Shown: one piece after another, positions 33,848-45,200 of the stretch
Position numbering within the stretch: position 1 is the stretch's first letter
How the letters are laid out: every line of letters begins with the position of its first letter
Source of the DNA: Pipra filicauda
Lineage: Eukaryota; Chordata; Aves; Passeriformes; Pipridae
Assembly (NCBI RefSeq): GCF_003945595.2
Contig: NW_024103441.1
Coordinates: forward strand, 2,212,001-2,276,000
Length of the DNA stretch: 64,000 bases
Direction: 5' to 3'
Made by a program: the position numbers and the translations under genes
The notes under the pieces: model-generated
Databases searched by the model: none
What the model was told of the DNA's origin: nothing
What the model saw: the letters and a program-made list of their open reading frames with translations, nothing else

Positions 33848-36800
33848 GTACAGTTCCTTGGATTTTATTAGCTCCTATATCAAATTGGAAATTTTGGCTT
33901 TTCAGCTTTTGCAGAAGCCCTTTCCACTACTAGTCAAATGCCACACCGTTTGTAAGAAAAAGGACTGGCATGACAGCAGAGTAATTTTAGAACACTCCGT
34001 GGTTCTTAGTGTTCACAGACACTTTTTTTTGTCATTGTTGATGATGATTACTCATTTTGATTAGTTTTAAATAGCATTTTTGACCTGTCATTCTGTAACT
34101 TAGAGCAGCCGTTTATTATTTTTCAATTAAGAGCAACGTAATGTACCATCAAAATTGAGCCAGAAATATCCAATTGCATTTTTTCTTCTTTTTTTTTTTT
34201 TTCAATTTACTAGTCTGCTAGTAAAAAAGTGCTCTAAGATTTTGTTCACGTTAACCTTTTGTATCCTTTGCAGACCATGTAGCTTTTTTGTGTTGCTTCC
34301 AGAAACTGCCTCATTCTGTGTTGAACTGCAGTGCACAGCTCCATGAGAGGCAAGGGAGCACTGCTTGGGAATTACTGCCCCCACTGAGCTTTTCTGGTTT
34401 TTCTACTTTCATCTAATATTATGATGAAATATTATAAATCAGCTACGGTAAAGCTTGCCCAGTAAAGCCCACATTTTAAATGTGGGATTGGTGGTACTTC
34501 TTTCCAGCTTTAAAATGGAGACTTATACTGCATATGTATTCCAGAGTTGGGTGCACCATGGATTTATAAAGGAGCATATTCATAATGAATTATATATTTT
34601 TTCCTTTCCTTTTCCAGACTTAGTCAAATCTTGTGAAGGCCCTTTTCAGTTTTTCATTGCCAGTTTTGGGGGTTTTTTTCCACATTTAAATAAATAAAAT
34701 GAAAATCCATAGTCTGCAATAATTCTACACTGTTTTCCAGGTTGTTGAATATATAATAAACATCACTTATCTATGCATAATTCTCTGCTGATTAACATAT
34801 TTCTAGTTCTTGTAACAACTGTCTTGTAAATAATTTTTTATCATTGCAAGGACAGTCTATGCTAGGGCTTAATGGCTTTGGAGTGACGAACCACATGAAA
34901 AATCTTTGGAAGTCTAACAAGACTGTATTAATCTTGATCCTTTACCCACACGTCTGTCGATACTGAGGCAGTGCTTCTCTTTCTGAATGCTGACTTCGCA
35001 CTTTCATGATGAAGCATACCTATCTGCCTTTCTGCTAATGCCCCTTTATTCTCTTCTTGGGTTTGACCAGCGCAAATGTCAGGCTTCCTGATCAGTAGTT
35101 TCCCAGTTAAATTTCAGGATGTGTCAATTTTTCCCTTGTTTATAAAGTTATGGATAGAGCAGCTTGACTTGGATCTACCCACTTTTTACGTTGCGTATTT
35201 AATTTAAATATTAAGCTCTTTTATTTAGTTTGTGATTTTAAAAGTGGTTTACTAAAGCTGGAAATTTTGTAGAGCTAAAATTGTATGTCACTAAAGTCTG
35301 CAGAAGAAAGTCAGAAACATTAGTGAACAGTCCTAAACTAAATTTTATAATTCGGTGTCTGAATTTCATACATTTTGTTGTCATTACTTAGTATTTTTAC
35401 ACATATTTATTTTCTGAATTTGAGATGCAATTCATCATTCTGCAGATAAGCCTACTATTTTTTCTTTGTAGGGTAGTAGCAGCTCAGATTCTCTGGAAGG
35501 GCGAAGTTCAGATTATGCCAATAAAAGCTACGATGCAGTTGTATTTGATGTGTTGAAAGTAACTCCTGAGGAGTTTGCTGTAAGTAGAAATGTTATTTTT
35601 GCATTTAAGCTTGTATAACATTCAAGGCTTGCAGGGTACAAAAAAAAAAATCTATAAAACTTTCTGCTTAAAAAAAATATTTTTAAATGAACTTCCAGTG
35701 TTCTTGAAAGCAAATTTCTGATTATATCAACTTCAACAAAATAAACATGTCTTGGCATTTAATTACTTGGTACTGACCTGACACAGCATATTTGTTTTCC
35801 TATGTGAAGCCATCTGAATTTTTACTAGTGTTTTAAAAATCCTAGAATAGGTTTAAAGATGTTACATATAGAATCATAGACTGCTAAAGATTGGAAAAGA
35901 GCTGCAAGATCATCAAGTCCAACCTTTGACTTAATACCACCACGCCCACTAAACACAGTCTGGTTCAGTTTTTTTTAACTGAAACCACAAATACTCATCT
36001 TTTCTGCTGAAACATTATTTTCTCAGAAAAATCAGTTTCTTAAAAGCAAGGAAGAAGGTTGTAGAGAGGAAACAATTGGCATTCCTTAATACCAGTTTTT
36101 CAGTGCTAAACCGAAAACAGAACTGCAGTTTTGGCAAACATTCAGTGCAATTCTTGTCCCTTGCCCCTTGTTTTTAATTTGCATGTTAACTTGCTGGAGA
36201 GCAGGAAGGAGTGAGGATAAAAGCTACTGTACATAGTTGAATGTTTTCATTAACATTCTAAGCATCAAAATGATGTTTTGTTATTTGGCAAAAGTTTGTA
36301 TAATACCTGTTTGCCAAAAAAAAGTCTTGGAGATAGGCCTACCTTATTCCCATAAGTTTGTCGCTTTGGAACAGATTTGTGTGGGTCTTTTTGAACACTA
36401 ATACACACTACACAGATGAGAGCTGTTGTTAGGTAAAATTATAAAAATACTTGGATGGCAAATCTGCATCAACTCAGTTAAAAATCATTCCTGTTTGTCC
36501 AAGTTCAGATGATCCATGGCCATGGACTGCCTTCAGAAATTAACAGAGCCACAATTAGACAGGACTGTAAAATGGTATGAAAATAGATATGTCTGATTTC
36601 ATCACAGTATGAATATTAAGTCCAAAGACAGCCCAGAACATAGAGTGTAGTCCTACATTTGTGGTTAACCTGGAAATGTATCTATAAAATGATCGAGTCA
36701 AGGTAAGGTTGCTCGTAACTTCAGGCTCATCAGTTTTCTATTCCAGCTGCTGTTGGTTTGAGATGGAAGCTTGTTGATGAGGGTCTTGATTTAGTGCTAC

Positions 36801-39800
36801 ACTTTAAAAACATACCTATATGTAGCCACACCCCCTTATATCATTGTAACATATTTTTTAACTCTCAATTCCAAACTTCTGTAAACTGCTTTTTTCTCTC
36901 CAGTCCCATTTGCCAGCTGTAGCCATGAGCAAAACAAAGACCCTACCAACCTGCAGAGAAACCAGAAATTTAACTGTGTGTCTTTGGGACTGAAAATCTC
37001 TGTATGATTCCCTTAAAGCCTATTCCAGTCATAACTAATTAACACATAATAATTTATTGCCTTTCAGCCCAGTGAATGTCAAATGTATGCTGTTCTCTGT
37101 GTGAAATAATTCTTCCTGCCGTTACTGTCCAGACTCTTTATTACATAAGAGGAAGACTCTCAAGCACAGGTTTGTCCCCTTAGACTGGCACAGGTACTGA
37201 AATTCTTCAGCGGGGGACAACCAGAGTGTAACATGGTGCCTCTCAGGATGGGGTGTTTGTGCTCGTGTATCAGGCTGAAGCAAGGGGGCCAAACTTAGGC
37301 TGGTCAGTTCTGGTCTGTGAGGAACATGCGGATGGTTCGTAGTTATTGAAGGGCAGATGGAAATATGTCATTGTTAGCTCTTCATATTACATGATTTAAA
37401 ATTCTGTCTTTATTTCAGAGTCAGATAACGTTGATGGATATGCCAGTATTTAAAGCTATACAGCCTGAGGTAGGTTTTCTTAAACCGTCTGCTTACATCT
37501 TTGGAAATCACTGCCTGAGGAAATGTAACCATTTAAATAATGCTTTTTTATTCAAAAATGCTCACCGTCTTGCACTGCACTAATATTCTTCTAGGCTTAT
37601 TGCTTGTTAGCACTGTGAATCTGTAACCCCGCCTGAGTTACTTTGATTTGTTGCTTGTTGCCAAAGGAGATGACTGTCTTCTGGAAGTCTTCCTGTCCTG
37701 CTTTGTGTTGAGCGTTTCTTCAGGATAAATTTATCAAATGTAAAAATTCTTTACTCTCCCTTCTGGTGCTGTTTTTCAATGCACATCTGATTTCAGAGTT
37801 TGACTCATGCCTCTGGCCATAACCTGTATTTTAGGCTGCATCAGCCACTTGGTAAGCTTTTTAATTTGTACAGTCACGTTTAAGATTCAATTCTGAGGGA
37901 GTAAATCAGCCCAAGCCCTTAAAAGTTAATGTGTTAGTGTCCTTTAAGTTTTTAATGTTTAAAGAAAGCAACTTGAGGCCTGTTGAGGAAAAGCCATGAA
38001 AGTTAACATAGGCATTTGAAAATTAGAAATAAGAACTTCAGAAATTAATAAAGGTAGTTATCACAATATGATAAATTGGCATAAAAACATCATCTCGGTA
38101 TTTTGATTAAATAAATATATTTACTGCAGAAGGTACAAGAATCACACGATTCCTCCTTCAGGTGCTTCAGCATAAGAACATATCCTTAGATCCATTATGG
38201 CTTCTTGTCTTCCTTAGGTGGAATATCATGAATATATTTAAAGGACAACTCCACCCCTCCCTTCTGTCAGTGGAACTGAATTTCTGACAACATCAGTAGG
38301 GGCAGTCAAGTCTAGAAGGTTCTTAGTAGAAGCTCAATCCATCTAATTTGATCACCAAGAAAACAAGTTATCCTATATTTACCATCGTTCAGAGAGATTA
38401 CCAGCCCTCTATTTTGAGAAAGTATAGGAAAGAAAATAAAAATTTGTCTGTCTGATGTCTGTCCTTCCTGTCAGATAAATTAATCTTTTTTTTTTTTTTT
38501 TTGTCCTTCCCCCTGAAAAAACACCAAGACAGTTTGGTTGCTGAAAACACTTGCATGCTTCTGAAATTGCATGTGTTCTCCAGGCAGCTGGGGAGACTTC
38601 TTTCCTGCAGGGAAAAAAATGGCAAATGAACAATGTGATAAGAAACCATCAATACCCATAGAAAAATCTGCTAACACAAAACTACCAATATTTACAAACT
38701 GATACGTAGATACTTTTTGTGAAGAAATTTTGTTAAGAAAAATATCAGTTAAAATAAAACAGATGGTTTTTTTTGTTCTAACTACCTCTGCCAAAAGTAA
38801 AGCCAGTGTCATACTCTGAGGAGATGAATGAACAAAAAAATAAAATATAAAACTATAGATACTGATATTTAAAGTGAATTTTGCATTTGCTTTAGTTGCT
38901 ATGAAACATCTTTGCCATATAATTTTATAGCAAAACAAAATACCAATTTACTGTTCTTCTTTTCCTTTGTCATTGCTTCGTTTTGACTTTTGGAAATGAA
39001 ATTTCCTGAAATGCTACTCTGGCAGATAGATGTAACTTAGTGAGGAGTTATCAGAAAAAAACTAACGTATTTTCAGCTCCTTCTAGAATTCAGGTTTGTG
39101 AATAAGTGGCAGTTGCCATAAACTGTTAGTTTTTTAATTGTGCTTTCTGACTTTCACTTTATTGGAATTACCAATATTATTTGTTTGCCAAAAATAAACA
39201 ATTGCTTCTATCCTGAAATTCTGCTAACTGTAGGACTAGGTTTTAAAGCAAGAAATAGTTTGTGTATTTGTCATCAACCTCCATTTTGTTATTAGATAAG
39301 TTATTAGACTAAGAAGGTTAACATTTTCTGGTTGAAACTTACTGTTTTATTCTTTTAACATGGGCCTATGCATAGATGGAAATACTTAAGATTTTAGAGT
39401 TCTAGTTGCCAAGTCTTATCTCAAACACACAAACATCCTTTAAACCTGGCACTTTCTGGGGTTTTATCCTGCTTTTTGACAGCTATTACTAAAAAACACA
39501 TCTGCATGTTACTGTGCAAAGTTCAGTAAGAGGATGTCTGGTTAACAATTCTTTGTTCTCCAGCAGAAATAACTACCCATACATTCTCAATTTCTGTGTA
39601 ACTTTATTTAGAGTTTTTTCCAAGTCCTGAAGTTTGCAATCTCCACAAATTTCAGGGTTTTCTTGCACACTTGATGGGAAAGTTTCTTGTGACTGCGTGC
39701 ATTGAGGAAACTGCCAGCATTCTTCCATACAAAAAAAAGGGATGAAGTGTGCTTCTAGAACACAGTGTCTTTCAACAGTATAAAAAAAATTCAAGAGGGG

Positions 39801-42800
39801 TATGTGGGATCATTTATCAACCTTCCTATCCAGTTCAGATTTGAAACCTCGTCAAATGATTTTGCCATGCACAGGATTTTCCATTGTTGCTTACTAGCCC
39901 TCTGGCAACTGCTTAATATCCTTAGGTTACTGACCTCTTTGACTTCTCTGATGAAAGTAGATTTTGCTGTCCCTCGTAGAGTGTCTCAGATTCTTTTTCT
40001 ACATAAACATATGATTTCCAGTCTCATAAGATAGACATGGACTGATCATGTGTAGAATCTGTGTCTTGTCGGATATAAATTGGCATTTTTATGTGCAAAA
40101 GGTTTAAGTGCTGGAGATTGGGATTCAGAATATGTTTGGAAGTGCTTTTCCTGATGCTCACACAGGCACATGCGGATCTCTAGTGTATGTTCCATTTATC
40201 ATCATGTGCAAAGTGCTTTTCAGAGGTAGAATTCTCTTTGGCTGACTCTGCCTTTTCATGTAAAGGCCTCCAAAGTTAGTAGTACACATTTGGAAAGTTG
40301 AACAATATTTTGATTGAAACTGAATTTGTGGTTCTAAGAAAAGAAGAATGATTTAGAACTGGTGTTAAGGAGGACTCATTTCTGGTTTTCAAGGCAATTT
40401 TTAAATGTGTTTCCTAGGAACTAGCCAGCTGTGGATGGAATAAGAAAGAAAAACATATCCTCGCTCCAAATATTGTTGCCTTTACTAGGAGGTTTAACCA
40501 GGTAAATAATTTGATTACTGTCATGAACAGGTACTGTTTGGCAGTTGTCTTTGAGTCTGAACACAACTATTCTTGTGAATTAACACTATCTTTCCAAATG
40601 AGGATTAAGATTTTTAAATGACAGTTCTTGTTTTCAATTGCTTTGTCCACATTTTCATGTTTTTCCTCTAGACCATTTGTTCCTAATGTATTTTGCTATT
40701 GTGTCATGGTACAACATTAGCAATTCTGTTCCTTTTTTTCTGTGTTTCACTTGCTCTTTCAGTTATCTTGGTGTTGCCTCACTTCTCTACCTACCTCTTA
40801 TACCCAGTGGTAAAACTTTGGGGCAGTTGCAATGATACAGATGAGAATTCATGGGATAAGAACTCTTTTCTTTCCTTACCCTGTTTTCTCCCTGGAGCAT
40901 CTTGAAAGTTTGCAAATATTTCATCTAATAAAGTCCATTTTTTTGTAAATAATTTAAGTTATATGTGTTTACTTTATAGGTCAGTTTTTGGGTTGTACGA
41001 GAAATATTAACAGCACAGACCTTAAAAATAAGGGCAGAAATATTGAGCCATTTTGTGAAAATAGCTAAAGTAAGTGCAACGTTCTTATACTATCGTTCAA
41101 ACTCTTAATTGCTATTTGTTTGTTTCTGCACTACCCCTGTGAACCATTCTTGGATTGCGAGGGTAATGTTCTGGTTTGGTATGTCTGCTACGTTGTACCA
41201 CTTGAATAGGATAAAGGTGTAACAACTGTTCTTTTCTACTTGATTAGATGAAACTACCCAGTTCAGTGGGACTCACCTTGGACCTCTGCCTACCAAGTTT
41301 AAAAGTGGTTTGGCTTGTTGATGGTCAACTGTTTGTTGCTAATGTCAAATGTGGTTGTAAACCGTTCTGGATTTTGTCTCCCACCATTTTCAAAATTCTA
41401 TGAAAAGAAATTTCTTGCTTCTAAAGCAGCTGTTTTGAGACTTATATTCCTACTTGTAATGTGTACTTGCTGGTATAAAGTACTGCTGATAAAGCTCTGT
41501 TATTGTAGTGACTTCAAGCTCTATATTTTACTCTTGAAGTTTTATAAAAAGTTTTATACAAAACTTCTTTGTATTGTGAATATTTCCAATTAGTTTACTT
41601 AGTATTTTTGTGCTTATAGAAGAAAATTTGTCTGCATGAGTTCCTGGTACAAATGCGTAGTCCAAGTACTAGGACGATGGTCAACTTGGAGGTCCTGGGT
41701 TGTTCTTAGAAATAAGAGTTACAGTGTTTGTTTGGGGGATTTTTCTCTTGCGAAAAGGGGAACACTACCCTCTTTTTTTCTCTTTGCTTTTTTCCCTTTC
41801 CTTCTTTTCCCTCAATAAAGTCCAGATCTTCCTGAAATGCTTCTGGGCAATGAATAAGTGGATCACTCAAGGATGAACCCAGCTTCTTTTTAAGATTTAC
41901 AAAGAAGCTCCATGACAGCAATTCTCATTTTTTTATTTTACTGGAACTATGTTGTAGCAAGCATTATCGTTTGAGACAGCTTTATTCCCAAGTATTGTCT
42001 ACTGGAGACCAACGTGTTTTGAGTAATTGTCAACACAGAGTAAATATAAAGTACATTGAAGTGAGGCGAATTTTTCCTGTGAAACAGATTACAAAATCAA
42101 GCATTGTTTTAATTCTGAGAGGGTCGTCAGCATCTTTGGGGGATGTTTTTGGCTTGATTCAATTTTAATTTCTCCAGTTATACCAATTTGCAAGAACCAT
42201 ATGTCAAATAATTTTTTCCTATTTTCTGTTCCTGGAGGAACAGCCTTAGAAAATAACAAATTCAAGTCAAATACAGTTTATATTCTCACAACTGAAATGC
42301 CTGTTGTATCAATGGATATATTTGGAAAATTGGCAACTTTTAAAGTGGTCTTAAGAATTTTGCACATGACAGCATTGGATAATATCGTTGTCTGTAGTCA
42401 TTGATGGAAATGTTATATTTTATTAATGAAAAAAATCATGGTTTATTAATGCAACTTTGAGATTAATTAATTTTGTGTCCCTTTTCAATGTGCTAAAAGC
42501 TATTATTCTCTTTTTTCAGAAGCTTCTAGAACTGAATAACCTTCATTCTCTGATGTCTGTGGTGTCAGCACTGCAAAGCGCACCCATCTTCAGGCTGACC
42601 AAAACCTGGGCTGTAAGTGTTACCTTGACTATTGTCCTTTCTGTTGGAAGATAAACAGGGAAATTTGCTCCCATCAAGCGTGTGACTGATTTGACTTAGA
42701 CCTAAAGAGGTGTGAGGCTCTTTGTAGGCACAGTAGTTCAAAAATAAAATACGTTGCAGAGTCAGGGCCTCAAGGAATTCTCAGTGGTGATTAAAAGAAA

Positions 42801-43813
42801 ACAGCACAATTATCCTGAAATATTTTCATTCGTCTCCTTTTTGTTATTTTTTTATTAAGAGCTAGTAGTACAAGCTAAGTAGTACAAGAACTGGAATTTT
42901 CCAGAGGAAGAGTTTATGAAGGAATGTGCTATGGAGCAGCTGTCTACTATCAGAAAGGACACATGCAAGAAGCCAGTGTATAGTGCCATAATTCTCCACT
43001 CACTCTGACTCAAGTGGCTTCTAAAACCATCTTAAAAATACTGCTGGGGTTTCTTAAACCAGCTGAAACAGGGAATGTGTTTTTATAGCTACAGTTGCCT
43101 ATCATGTTTACTTTTCAGTCTTCTGTCACTAGGATTTTTGCATTACTGTATGTTTTTCTGGTTTTCTGTAGTAAGTCTAGCAATAGAAAATGTAGATTTA
43201 ATATCAAAATGGTTTACTTTCTTAATACTTTCTTCCAAAACTTGACTTTTAATAAGACACTGTTGAAATGGCACAATTTACATTTATTTAGAGCATTTTC
43301 CATTGTTGTTTGTACTTTTAAATTCAGAGGATTTTAGCAGTTCTGATGAATTATGAGAACATTGGTGACTGTATAATAAATACTTTTTCTCCAAAAATGT
43401 AATATTGCTGATCTTATTCAAAACTGATGTAGTGATATGGGAATCCTTAACAAAGTATTCAGAAATAATGGTCATATTTGTTCATAGCTTAAGACTTGTG
43501 CTGAATTGCTTCTTTTTTTCTTAACAGGTAGCACATTTTCAAACATTATGCTGGTTTGAGTGATGATAATGAATTTAGTCTTAAATTTACTATGCTTTTC
43601 TTTGTGTGATTCAGCAAGCTACTGATTGTTGTTGGCTTTGTGGGGACTTGTCTTTTAAAATTTTATGATCTACATGTTCTCTGTAGCTTCTGAATCGTAA
43701 AGACAAGACCACCTTTGAGAAGTTGGACTACTTACTGTCTAAGGAAGATAATTACAAGAGGACACGAGAGTACATCAGAAGCTTAAAAATGGTTCCTACA
43801 ATTCCATATTTAG
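33791..43813 (+). CDS. RALGPS1: RALGPS1, Ral guanine nucleotide exchange factor (5' part; seven coding exons, continues right of the window)
   Basis: RALGPS1 activates the small GTPases RalA/RalB. It has an N-terminal RasGEF (Cdc25-like) domain, a central PxxP region and a C-terminal PH domain that targets membranes. The coding exons here are 33791-33847, 35472-35579, 37419-37469, 40418-40501, 40980-41069, 42520-42612 and 43687-43813. They encode residues 1-203 plus one base of the next codon. The protein begins [19 protein letters not shown], the conserved start. The RasGEF domain begins near residue 50. It includes [17 protein letters not shown], a region with [15 protein letters not shown], and ends here at VPTIPYLG, the third conserved RasGEF block. 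All introns have GT-AG ends and the joined frame has no stop. The rest of RasGEF, the proline motif and PH domain must lie beyond 64000. ANGPTL2 lies in the last intron on the other strand. Confidence 0.95.
35472..35579 (+). CDS. RALGPS1: RALGPS1 coding exon 2
   Basis: Acceptor ttctttgtag, donor GCT|gtaagt; 108 bases, phase 0 at both ends. Encodes the Ser-rich [10 protein letters not shown] start and the [14 protein letters not shown] lead into the RasGEF domain. Confidence 0.95.
35580..37418 (+). other. RALGPS1: RALGPS1 intron after coding exon 2
   Basis: AT-rich; contains a CR1 3' fragment at 35869-35965. Nothing else is recognised. Confidence 0.8.
35869..35965 (-). repeat. CR1 LINE 3' fragment
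   Basis: tagaatcatagactgctaaa, then gattggaaaagagctgcaag, atcatcaagtccaacc and ccaccacgcccactaaa are the reverse complement of a CR1 terminus. Diverged and short. Confidence 0.88.
37419..37469 (+). CDS. RALGPS1: RALGPS1 coding exon 3
   Basis: Acceptor ctttatttcag, donor GAG|gtaggt; 51 bases, phase 0 at both ends. Encodes [17 protein letters not shown] at the start of the RasGEF domain. Confidence 0.95.
37470..40417 (+). other. RALGPS1: RALGPS1 intron after coding exon 3
   Basis: About 2.9 kb, AT-rich, with a T tract near 38486-38502. A 152-codon minus-strand open frame (38938-38480) is low-complexity Phe/Lys sequence without a recognisable domain. Nothing else is seen. Confidence 0.75.
40418..40501 (+). 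CDS. RALGPS1: RALGPS1 coding exon 4
   Basis: Acceptor gtgtttcctag, donor CAG|gtaaat; 84 bases, phase 0 at both ends. Encodes [13 protein letters not shown] through FTRRFNQ, the N-terminal core of RasGEF. Confidence 0.95.
40502..40979 (+). other. RALGPS1: RALGPS1 intron after coding exon 4
   Basis: Short intron of 478 bases, T-rich, ending actttatag. No feature inside. Confidence 0.9.
40980..41069 (+). CDS. RALGPS1: RALGPS1 coding exon 5
   Basis: Acceptor tactttatag, donor AAA|gtaagt; 90 bases, phase 0 at both ends. Encodes [10 protein letters not shown] through HFVKIAK, a conserved RasGEF helix region. Confidence 0.95.
41070..42519 (+). other. RALGPS1: RALGPS1 intron after coding exon 5
   Basis: About 1.45 kb of AT-rich sequence, with no repeat or ORF that I recognise. 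Confidence 0.85.
42520..42612 (+). CDS. RALGPS1: RALGPS1 coding exon 6
   Basis: Acceptor ctcttttttcag, donor GCT|gtaagt; 93 bases, phase 0 at both ends. Encodes [19 protein letters not shown] to TKTWA, the most conserved RasGEF segment. Confidence 0.95.
42613..43686 (+). other. RALGPS1: RALGPS1 intron after coding exon 6
   Basis: About 1.07 kb, AT-rich, ending ttctctgtag. No feature recognised. Confidence 0.85.
43687..43813 (+). CDS. RALGPS1: RALGPS1 coding exon 7
   Basis: Acceptor tgttctctgtag, donor TTAG|gtgagt; 127 bases, phase 0 in and phase 1 out. Encodes [17 protein letters not shown] to VPTIPYL plus the first base of the next Gly codon. The continuation (an IYLLDL-type segment in mammals) was not found in the rest of the window. 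Confidence 0.94.
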
Positions 43814-44369
43814 GTGAGTGTGAACCTTATTTATCTGTAGCCCATTGACTGACAAGTACTAATGACTGACATGTTGTGCACATGAAGAATACTGTATATA
43901 GAAGGAATGGTTCACTCCATTTCCTATTCAGAAAAATGGGGTTAGGTTGAGATTTTTACGTCATACAAATGCATATGTACTTTTGGAATGAGTATTTCTC
44001 TCGGGTGCTGAATAAATACATGTGTAATACAACATAAAGATGTATTAAAAAGAAGACCTGTAGTTAAAATGCTGTCCAGTGTTCATACTGTCTCCTGTTC
44101 TTTTGTGACATGCACCAAGTAGCCATTTGGTGAACTGTTTTTGTAGTCAGTATTTCACCTGGGAATATTTCTGCACACAGGTCATTGTTAGTGAATGTAG
44201 TCCAATATAATGAACTGTTTAATGGTTTTACTTGTGATTTAGTATGATGCTAAACTGGAGCTAAAAAGGGTTGATGTTTTTAAATCACTGAACCTGGATA
44301 ACAAGAGATCAGGAATTCTGCTCAGGCTTCCTGGACCAGAACTGCTGTCTCTGTATTAGTGACCCCCAA

Positions 44370-45200
44370 TGCCTCGATGCATTCCTCGTCATGAACTCTT
44401 ACACTCTCTCTTTAAACACTTGTAGGCTCCTTGCACGCTTGGCACCCAGCTGGCAGGATTTCCTCAGCTCTGTCCAGTACCACATTCTTTGCTTGAATTG
44501 AACATGGTATTTTCTACCTTCACTAGATAAACCCTACCTTGTTTCTTGTGCAACTTGAGGCTACTCCTGACATGATGGACTTCAGTCATTATCTCTGTTG
44601 CCTTCCCACTAAATCTTCAGTTAGCTCTCTTCCAAAAGGAGGAGTCCTTGGATTACTTGAGCATGCCTTGTACAGATGCCAGTTGGCATCCTTGACAACC
44701 TGCCAAGGCAGTGTTTCAGTCCTGGATCCTTTTTTTAGTGGGAGAGAGTGCACATGGACTGCCTGCAAAATGCAAGGTAGAAATGTGAGTTAGATTTATA
44801 CTGTTACTTCAGAAAGTTTTTTTGTGCTCTGCTTAATAATCCCTAACATTCTGTTAGGTCAATGTTTAGTAGCCATCAGGAACTGTTTATTGAAATCCCA
44901 AGATTATGCTTTATTTGCGGTGGTTTGCCCTTTTTATTTTTATATGGAAAGTTAAGACTTTTTTCCCCCTTGTATCTAATGCTGTCTGTAGATCTTTCAT
45001 TTTCTGTTTTACTGTTCAAGCAGCTTATCTCATAAATCTTTCTGCAGTTCCTCTCAGTCAGACCTTCTCTTTGCTCCCCTGAATTAGTTAATATTATCAG
45101 CAGATTTTTGTTCCATTGTTCACTCCCGTTTTCAGGTCACTTGCAAATATGTTGAGCAGCATGAGTCCCAGCACAAATTGCTGTGGATGCTTATCTAAAA
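44370..45200 (-). repeat. Old, diverged CR1/L3-like LINE fragment
   Basis: Read on the plus strand, the blocks follow, in the right order, the reverse complement of an ancient CR1/L3-type 3' region shared with turtles and crocodiles: tttaaacacttgtaggctcc, gatttcctcagctctg, cttgtttcttgtgcaacttg, ctaacattctgttagg, atattatcagcagattttt, tgttcactcccgttttcagg and atatgttgagcagcatgagt-cccagcac. Divergence is high, so this insertion probably predates birds. The identification is from remembered consensus shape, not an alignment. Confidence 0.6.

Noticed and set aside
38480..38938. 152-codon minus-strand ORF in a RALGPS1 intron
   Set aside because: Phe/Lys-rich low-complexity translation of AT-rich intron including a T tract; no domain and no conserved start context.
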